A stretch of DNA of 64,000 nucleotides, taken from positions 1 through 64,000 of the forward strand of contig DCHR01000011.1 of the NCBI GenBank assembly GCA_002315375.1, written 5' to 3'. Of the stretch, positions 59,087 to 64,000 are shown in pieces (the stretch's first letter is position 1; each line of letters starts with the position of its first letter). The translations under genes and the position numbers were made by a program. Under the pieces are notes generated by a model. That model saw nothing but the letters and a program-made list of their open reading frames with translations. It had not been told where the DNA came from and did not search any database. Source of the DNA: Treponema sp. UBA1747. Its GTDB lineage: Bacteria > Spirochaetota > Spirochaetia > Treponematales > Treponemataceae.

Positions 59087-59092
59087 AGTATA
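59087..59092 (-). promoter_or_regulatory. -10 element of the acyl-CoA synthetase gene, leaderless
   Basis: TATACT on the minus strand (59092-59087), 6 nt, ATG at 59080. No SD; -35 not convincing. Confidence 0.5.
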
Positions 59093-59130
59093 AACGGTAA
59101 ATCGAAAAAGTGATAAAATATTTATGATTT

Positions 59131-59151
59131 AGTGGGAAAAACTGGTAGAAA
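59131..59151 (+). promoter_or_regulatory. MraZ-box-like sequence far from the division cluster
   Basis: AGTGGGAAAAA followed by CTGGTAGAAA reproduces boxes 1-2 of the mraZ operator with the same 10-nt phase (16 of 17 bases match 36082-36098). Only two boxes are present, the second with C for G. Confidence 0.4.
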
Positions 59152-59202
59152 AAGCAGTATTTACATACTAGAATGTAAGAAGCGTGAGGGATCGTTGCGG
59201 AT

Positions 59203-59276
59203 AGAACGGAAGACGAACGTTCGGATTCCGTTCTTAGAGCAAGAGCCCGACGGTACGGAGTACCGGCACGCCCGAA
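59203..59276. repeat. Hairpin-rich repeat in the leader of the GH115 gene
   Basis: AGAACGGAA (59203-59211) pairs with TTCCGTTCT (59226-59234) around the palindrome CGAACGTTCG (59214-59223). CGGTAC-GGA-GTACCG (59251-59265) follows, and the direct repeat CCCGA occurs at 59246 and 59271. The GC-rich block is open in frame with GH115 but looks like an interspersed repeat rather than coding DNA. Confidence 0.6.
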
Positions 59277-59290
59277 ATATGGATGGGAAA

Positions 59291-62152
59291 ATGAAAATCA
59301 CTTCGAATGTAAAGTTTTATTTTGATGATAAGGAATTCAGCGGTGTAAATAAAATTGCACGCCGGGTTATGAATGATGTAAGCCTTGTTCTGGGAACTAT
59401 GCCTGGAGAGGGAAATGTTTCTGAACTGGAAGGAAAGCTTCCGGAAGGTTGTGTTGTTTTCGGGACTGCGGGCAAATCAGCATTAATCGACAGAATTGAA
59501 AGCGAAGGAAGCATTTCTCTCAAAGAGGTACGGGGAAAACGCGAAGTTTACGGGTTTTTTGTTCTTGAAAATCAGATTGTAATTGCTGGTTCAGACAAGC
59601 GCGGAACAATTTACGGACTTTTCCACCTGTCGGAACTGCTGGGGGTTTCTCCGCTGGTAGACTGGTGTAATGTTAAGCCCCTTCATAAGGATGAAGTTGA
59701 ACTTACAGCAGAAGATACACTCATTTCAAAAGAACCAAGTGTACGCTTCCGTGGTTTCTTTATTAATGATGAATGGCCGGCTTTCGGCAACTGGTCCGGA
59801 AAAAACTTTGGCGGAGTAAACGCAAAGTGTTATGAACATGTATTCGAACTGCTTCTTCGTCTCAAAGGAAACTACCTGTGGCCTGCAATGTGGGCAAGCC
59901 GATTTTCTGATGACGGTCCCGGACTTCTGAATGCGGAACTGGCAGATGAACTTGGTGTTGTAATGGGAGCTTCGCACCATGAACCTTGCTGCCGTGCCGG
60001 TGAAGAATATAAATATCTTCGCGGACCTGGTTCAATTTACGGAGATGCATGGAACTTCATCAAAAATGAACAGGGCATTACAAAGTTCTGGGAAGACGGA
60101 CTTAAGCGCAACGGAAAATTTGAAAATGTTATTACAGTGGGTATGCGCGGTGAAGCAGATACTGCCATTATGCAGAATGCAACTCTCAAAGATAATATTG
60201 ATCTTCTGCGCAATGTTCTTAAAACCCAGAACCGCCTGATTCGTGAAAACGTAAATCAGAACCTGGAAGAAGTTCCACGTATGCTGGCTCTTTATAAGGA
60301 AGTTGAACCTTATTTCTACGGAGACGAAAAAACAAAGGGACTTATGGGAGACCCGGAACTGGAAAATGTAATTCTCATGCTCTGTGATGACAACCACGGA
60401 AACCTGCGCACTGTTCCTACAAAGGAAATGAGAAGTCACAAAGGCGGTTACGGAATGTACTACCACTTTGACTATCATGGTTCGCCTTTCAGTTATGAAT
60501 GGATCAACACAACTCATATTGCAAAGGTTCGCGAACAGATGTGCGCAGCCTATGACTTCGGTATTCAGGATTTATGGATTGTAAACGTTGGTGACATTCT
60601 TACAACTGAATTCCCTTTGAGCTACTTCCTGGATCTTGCTTACGATTACGAAAAGTATTCGGATATTGAAATGACTGCAGAAAAATATACCCGTCAGTGG
60701 ATAAAGACACAGTTCCCGTCTTTTACAAAAGAACAGCAGGACGACATTCTTTTCATTCTGAACGGATATACAAAGCTTTCTCACCGCCGAAGAACTGAGG
60801 CTCTGACTTCGGAAACTTACCATGCAGTGAACTACGGCGAAAGTGATGAAACTCTTGCTTTGGCAGAAAAAATCATGGAGAAGTGTGAGGTTCTGAAAGG
60901 TCAGGTTGGCAAAGAAGATTTCTCAGGTTTCTTTGCACAGGTTTATTATCCTGCCATGGGAACTATGAATGTTCTGAAAATGCAGCTTCTGGCAGGAAAG
61001 AACCACTGGTATGCTGAAAAGGGAATCTGGGCCGCTCATGACCTTATTCCTGAAATTGAAAAAACAATTGAGTTTGACAGAGCACTTGTAAAAGAGCTTG
61101 ATGAAGTTGACGGCGGAAAATATTACGGACAGGGCTGGAGCCAGCACGTAGGATTCAAGCACTGGAATGAAGAGGAAAACCAGTATCCTGTATGTCACAG
61201 CTTCCATGCTCCGGACAAACCACGCCTTATTGCCTGGGTAGATGGAAATGATTCTACAAGTTCCGGCCTTGACTGGAACCGCCGTCCGATAGTTAGTACC
61301 GCTTTCTGTAATGCAGATGTAAATACATTTACCGTGAATCTTGCAAGCGGAAGACCTGACAGTGTTCCTTTCCGTTTCAAAGTTTCTGCCGACTGGATTT
61401 CAGTTTCAAAAAAAGAAGGGGAAGTAAGCTGTGTAGAAAAAGTAACAGTTACTGTAGACCGGGAAAAACTGGCAAAGGCTTCAGAAAAACAAACTACTGT
61501 ATTTATTGAAAATGATGACAGAAGTGCAGGCGGTGTCCGTATTCCTCTTATTATCAATGCAGAAACTCTGAATAAAGCTGATTACCCTGAAGATACAATT
61601 CTTCAGAAAGGTCCGTACATCGCTTTTGATGCAGAACGTTTCAACGAAAATATGGCAGGTGTTGATACAAACGGAAATGTAACAGGTTTTGAAGTTCTTC
61701 CTGATTATGGAAAACTGACAAGTGCTGTGAAAGTTGAAAGCGTTGTTTCATACTTTGCAGAAGATTTGAAAAATGCTCCGAGTCTTAAATACAATTTTGC
61801 TTTGGCAGACGCCGGAAGCGGAATTCTTAAAGTTGATTTCTACATGAATCCAAGTAACCCGGCAACTCAGGATAATTACTTCCGCTTTGGTGCAGCTGTA
61901 AACGGAAAAAAAGTTCTTGTTGATTGTGTAGACAAGGATTTCCATGTAGGCGACAACCAGGAACCTTGGGGAACAGACGTTACGAATAACATCCGTGTAA
62001 AATCAGCTTACTTTGAATGTCAGAAAGGTCTTAATACTCTTGAAGTATTCGCAGTTACTCCGAACTTTGTTCTGGAAAAAATCGTAATGTATACAACAGA
62101 TTCAGAAAAATGGATTAAAACAAGTTACCTTGGTCCAAAGGTAACTGAATAA
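59291..62152 (+). CDS. GH115 glycoside hydrolase, xylan alpha-1,2-glucuronidase
   Basis: 953 aa. It removes (methyl)glucuronic acid from glucuronoxylan. GH115 marks include the long N-terminal domain ending GIYGLFHLSELLG-type (here RGTIYGLFHLSELLGVSPLVDWC), GSPFSYEWINT, VGASHHEPCCRAGEEY-like MGASHHEPCC and VGMRGEADTAIM, with a C-terminal beta domain. The frame opens at 59132, but the first 50 codons run through an MraZ-like box and hairpin repeats, so the start is placed at ATG 59291 (GGATGGG SD); ATG 59279 is possible. No signal peptide, so it appears cytoplasmic and would act on imported oligosaccharides. Confidence 0.85.
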   Translation: MKITSNVKFYFDDKEFSGVNKIARRVMNDVSLVLGTMPGEGNVSELEGKLPEGCVVFGTAGKSALIDRIESEGSISLKEVRGKREVYGFFVLENQIVIAGSDKRGTIYGLFHLSELLGVSPLVDWCNVKPLHKDEVELTAEDTLISKEPSVRFRGFFINDEWPAFGNWSGKNFGGVNAKCYEHVFELLLRLKGNYLWPAMWASRFSDDGPGLLNAELADELGVVMGASHHEPCCRAGEEYKYLRGPGSIYGDAWNFIKNEQGITKFWEDGLKRNGKFENVITVGMRGEADTAIMQNATLKDNIDLLRNVLKTQNRLIRENVNQNLEEVPRMLALYKEVEPYFYGDEKTKGLMGDPELENVILMLCDDNHGNLRTVPTKEMRSHKGGYGMYYHFDYHGSPFSYEWINTTHIAKVREQMCAAYDFGIQDLWIVNVGDILTTEFPLSYFLDLAYDYEKYSDIEMTAEKYTRQWIKTQFPSFTKEQQDDILFILNGYTKLSHRRRTEALTSETYHAVNYGESDETLALAEKIMEKCEVLKGQVGKEDFSGFFAQVYYPAMGTMNVLKMQLLAGKNHWYAEKGIWAAHDLIPEIEKTIEFDRALVKELDEVDGGKYYGQGWSQHVGFKHWNEEENQYPVCHSFHAPDKPRLIAWVDGNDSTSSGLDWNRRPIVSTAFCNADVNTFTVNLASGRPDSVPFRFKVSADWISVSKKEGEVSCVEKVTVTVDREKLAKASEKQTTVFIENDDRSAGGVRIPLIINAETLNKADYPEDTILQKGPYIAFDAERFNENMAGVDTNGNVTGFEVLPDYGKLTSAVKVESVVSYFAEDLKNAPSLKYNFALADAGSGILKVDFYMNPSNPATQDNYFRFGAAVNGKKVLVDCVDKDFHVGDNQEPWGTDVTNNIRVKSAYFECQKGLNTLEVFAVTPNFVLEKIVMYTTDSEKWIKTSYLGPKVTE

Positions 62153-62170
62153 AAATCATATTTCTGATTT

Positions 62171-62210
62171 AAAGGTCTTTTCGATTCTCTATTGAAAAGA
62201 CCTTTTTTTT
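62171..62210 (+). terminator. Terminator of the GH115 gene
   Basis: AAAGGTCTTTTC (62171-62182) pairs perfectly with GAAAAGACCTTT (62194-62205), followed by Ts to 62210. Confidence 0.92.
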
Positions 62211-62220
62211 ATGTCATAAG
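62192..62220 (+). promoter_or_regulatory. Possible promoter of the esterase gene inside the upstream terminator
   Basis: TTGAAA (62192-62197, the 3' arm of the terminator), 17 nt, CATAAG (62215-62220), 7 nt, ATG at 62228. No SD. The -10 is weak. Confidence 0.35.
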
Positions 62221-62227
62221 TTATTTA

Positions 62228-63082
62228 ATGAAAAAAAGTTTTTTTTCTGCATTTGTTATTTTGTTTTTTTGTTCTTTTTTCTGTTTTGGAAAAGGAATTT
62301 CTTTCGTAGAAAAAGACCCATCTGGAAACACTTTTTTTTGTAATTATAAAAATGAAAAACGGAAGTTCAGTCTGTGGATGCCCGAAAATACTGAAATACC
62401 TTCCGGTCTTATTCTGATGCTTCACGGTTACGGTGAATCCATAACTTCATTCAAAAATAAAACAAAAATGAATGAGGCCGCCTTGCCTGAAGGTTTTGCT
62501 GTCTGTTATGTTTCAAGTGGAAGTGAACCTGGCTGGAATTTTGGCGGAGTAAAAGGAAAAAAAGATGATTATGGTTTTATTTCATCACTGATAAAGTATC
62601 TTTCCGGAAATCTGAATCTTAAAAAAGAACAAGTTTACCTTTGCGGTTTCAGTAACGGCGCTTTCATGTGCCATTATGCGGCTTTGCAGAAAAACCCGCC
62701 TTTTGCCGGAATCATTGCTGTGTCCGGTCTTGCGGTTCTTGAAGTGTGGAATAAAAATTTTAAAAACTGCAGGACAGATCTGTTTCAGATTTACGGAACA
62801 AAAGATGACCTTGTTCTTTCAAAAGAAAACGCAAAGGAAAATATTTCCAGAGGATATCCTTATATTGAAGAAGTTCGGGATGCCTGGATTTCAGAAAACA
62901 GTCTCGTTCTTTCCGAATCCGAAACTTTAAATGAAATCTCACATCTTGAAAAATATACCGGTGAAAAAAATAAAATGTGGATTATGAAGATTGATAATTA
63001 TCCGCACCAGTGGCCAGACAGCAGGACTACAGGTTATGAACTTTCGAAGCTGATTATGGATTTTCTCAAGAGCGGAAAATAA
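62228..63082 (+). CDS. Exported alpha/beta-hydrolase esterase (LpqC/feruloyl-esterase-like)
   Basis: 284 aa. A signal peptide (MKKSFFSAFVILFFCSFFCFG) is followed by an alpha/beta-hydrolase domain: oxyanion segment LILMLHGYGES (about 63-73), nucleophile elbow GFSNGA (about 140-145), Asp in YGTKDDLV (about 188-195) and His in NYPHQWP (about 256-262). Related proteins cleave polyhydroxybutyrate, feruloyl or acetyl esters. Beside GH115, an acetyl- or feruloyl-xylan esterase is plausible. The gene ends 17 nt inside the convergent folA. Confidence 0.8.
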   Translation: MKKSFFSAFVILFFCSFFCFGKGISFVEKDPSGNTFFCNYKNEKRKFSLWMPENTEIPSGLILMLHGYGESITSFKNKTKMNEAALPEGFAVCYVSSGSEPGWNFGGVKGKKDDYGFISSLIKYLSGNLNLKKEQVYLCGFSNGAFMCHYAALQKNPPFAGIIAVSGLAVLEVWNKNFKNCRTDLFQIYGTKDDLVLSKENAKENISRGYPYIEEVRDAWISENSLVLSESETLNEISHLEKYTGEKNKMWIMKIDNYPHQWPDSRTTGYELSKLIMDFLKSGK

Positions 63083-63608
63083 CTGATGCTTCAGGAAAAT
63101 CTGCATCGATTGTGGTGTGATAAATATTTCCGGTAAAAACTTTTTTATCGAAAGCTTCCTTTAATAATTTTACTCCTCCGATTATGAAAACCCCACGCTT
63201 CTCTTTTTCTGAGCTTTCATTGAAAAGTCTTGAGGCTTCTAAAGCCGTTTCAAGTGTCGGAAAAAAATTCCATCCGCTTTCTGAAAGTTCACCTGAAAAT
63301 CCGCCTGTTGTATTTCGATCGATTACAATATTGATGCGGTTTGGAAGGGGATATGGAAAAGTCTTATAGGTGTTGTATCCCATAATTACTATATTCCCGG
63401 TGGTAAGCTTTTTGAAAAGGACCATATCATCGGAACATTGTTTCTGTATATTTTCAGGCAAATCGGAACGGATACGGTTGTTACAGGTTCGCCAGGGAAG
63501 AGAACCGTCTTTATTTCCCATTTCTCCGTTACGGCCAGTTGCGAAAAGAGCATGTACTAAAAAAGAAGGCGCCCCTGAAGACGCCTCCTGTTTTTTTTCA
63601 ACTGTCAT
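63066..63608 (-). CDS. folA: Dihydrofolate reductase
   Basis: 180 aa. It reduces dihydrofolate with NADPH. ALFATGRNGEMGNKDGSLPW (about 20-39) and IVIMGYNTYKTFPYPLPNRINIVI (about 73-96) are the substrate and cofactor segments; VFIIGGVKLLKEAF follows. The first 15 residues are an extension encoded by DNA that also forms a terminator-like hairpin (63567-63586). The ATG directly follows the pncB stop (TAAATG), so translation is probably coupled. It overlaps the convergent esterase by 17 nt. Confidence 0.88.
   Translation of the reverse strand: MTVEKKQEASSGAPSFLVHALFATGRNGEMGNKDGSLPWRTCNNRIRSDLPENIQKQCSDDMVLFKKLTTGNIVIMGYNTYKTFPYPLPNRINIVIDRNTTGGFSGELSESGWNFFPTLETALEASRLFNESSEKEKRGVFIIGGVKLLKEAFDKKVFTGNIYHTTIDADFPEASVIFRS
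63567..63586 (-). terminator. Terminator-like hairpin within the 5' end of folA
   Basis: On the minus strand AGGCG (63586-63582) pairs with CGCCT (63571-63567) around a 10-nt loop that can also pair partly, followed by TTCTTTTTTA. It lies 23-42 nt after the pncB stop but inside the folA frame. T-rich DNA on the + side makes it bidirectional. Confidence 0.5.
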
Positions 63609-64000
63609 TTATTTCAAATTTGCCTGGATAAATTTAAGTTTCAGATTTTTCAGTCCTTCTGTAACAGAAACTTTGTAAACATGAGGATTCAGAATACGTT
63701 TGTATGAAGGATCCAGAGCTGCCAGATCTTTATCCATGTTCTGGCGGGCAGTAATGAGCTGTTCTTTTTCCGGAAGACGTGGAAGAACTCTTTCTCCTTT
63801 TGAAAGACGTTTTTTAAGGAGAGGTTCGATTTTTGCAGGTTTTGCGGCAAAAGAACGATAGTCTACCATTGTGTGATAGAATCGTGTTTCTTTTCCTTCT
63901 TCAAGAATTTCATCTTCAAGTGCCAGAATATCAGCAATTGCCATACCGTTTTCGTCATAAAGACGGTATGAGTTTTTAATTCCAGGGTTAGTGGTTTTGG
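63609..64000 (-). CDS. pncB: Nicotinate phosphoribosyltransferase, C-terminal part (cut by window end)
   Basis: Only the last ~130 residues are in the window and the frame is open through 64000. The translation KTTNPGIKNSYRLYDENGMAIADILALEDE is the typical NAPRTase C-domain, in which the substrate-region loop and YR..D.dGka.aD are conserved, and it ends with a helical Lys-rich tail. The enzyme converts nicotinate and PRPP to nicotinate mononucleotide in NAD salvage. The apparent ATG at 63944 is internal. It directly precedes folA. Confidence 0.8.
   Translation of the reverse strand, partial: KTTNPGIKNSYRLYDENGMAIADILALEDEILEEGKETRFYHTMVDYRSFAAKPAKIEPLLKKRLSKGERVLPRLPEKEQLITARQNMDKDLAALDPSYKRILNPHVYKVSVTEGLKNLKLKFIQANLK

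Noticed and set aside
59132..59290. Extension of GH115 upstream by about 50 codons
   Set aside because: The GTG start lies in an MraZ-like box and the codons run through hairpin repeats; the family N-terminus begins at 59279-59291.
63609..63944. A separate 111-aa gene starting at 63944
   Set aside because: The frame continues without a stop to the end of the window and the upstream residues match nicotinate phosphoribosyltransferase; it is the 3' part of pncB.
1..64000. CRISPR arrays, rRNA genes, insertion-sequence transposases and prophage genes
   Set aside because: I looked for repeat-spacer periodicity, rRNA sequence and transposase or phage proteins and found none in the window.

Overview
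The window comes from the chromosome of a spirochaete, almost certainly a free-living or gut/rumen-type Treponema. The diagnostic genes are two adjacent FlaA periplasmic-flagellum sheath proteins, a chemotaxis operon in the order cheA / cheW-cheR fusion / cheX / cheY, and a reduced division cluster (mraZ, rsmH, ftsL-like, murF, ftsW, ftsQ, ftsA, ftsZ) of the treponemal kind. DNA is AT-rich, non-coding strips are very A/T-rich, and gene density is high. Arginine, proline, tyrosine, folate and lysine (DapL) biosynthesis genes, an oligosaccharide ABC importer and a GH115 alpha-glucuronidase point to a saccharolytic, biosynthetically competent species rather than a host-restricted pathogen.

Layout. 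1-700: window edge, a small SD-led gene and a self-contained candidate sRNA. 668-6165 (-): one run pgeF, folE2, folD/proC, tyrA, CDF transporter. 6282-10760 (+): DUF4912 protein, a GH57-like protein that lacks its catalytic residues, argJ, argB. 10949-14634: heterodimeric ABC exporter. 15092-16490: abundant porin-like outer-membrane protein and a small membrane protein. 16611-21325 (+): thiN, dapL, MATE pump, tRNA methyltransferase, exonuclease. 21563-24058 (-): icd and an outer-membrane protein, divergent from the chemotaxis operon (24201-29023), followed by flaA-flaA (29222-30723). 30813-32221 (-): unknown protein and GntR/FCD regulator, divergent from an Lpl-type sugar importer (32372-35927). 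36119-45417: division cluster, xerC and ybeY. Then manA, tRNA-Pro, a large surface-type protein with a lipoprotein partner, an M16C peptidase, a LacI regulator, clpB, acyl-CoA synthetase, GH115, an esterase, folA and the end of pncB.

Main points of interest. (1) At the 3' ends of both argB and icd, the last 27-29 bp of the gene are duplicated, and the two copies flank a 47-54 bp insert made of two tandem hairpins with 3-nt loops. This looks like an undescribed small mobile or attachment-site-derived element. (2) At many unlinked genes a sigma70-like -10 hexamer ends exactly 6 (sometimes 7) nt before the ATG and no Shine-Dalgarno is present, so leaderless mRNAs appear to be a common class here. 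(3) The GH57-family protein has lost both catalytic acids and the motif histidines. (4) A promoter-plus-terminator unit at 525-669 encodes no protein and is a candidate sRNA. (5) A second MraZ-like box lies far from the division cluster, upstream of GH115. Several other hairpin or palindromic repeats sit in intergenic DNA.

All functional calls rest on reading motifs and gene order by eye; no database search was run. Start codons were moved inward from the longest open frame wherever a ribosome-binding site, signal peptide or promoter position favoured it, and this is stated in each entry.
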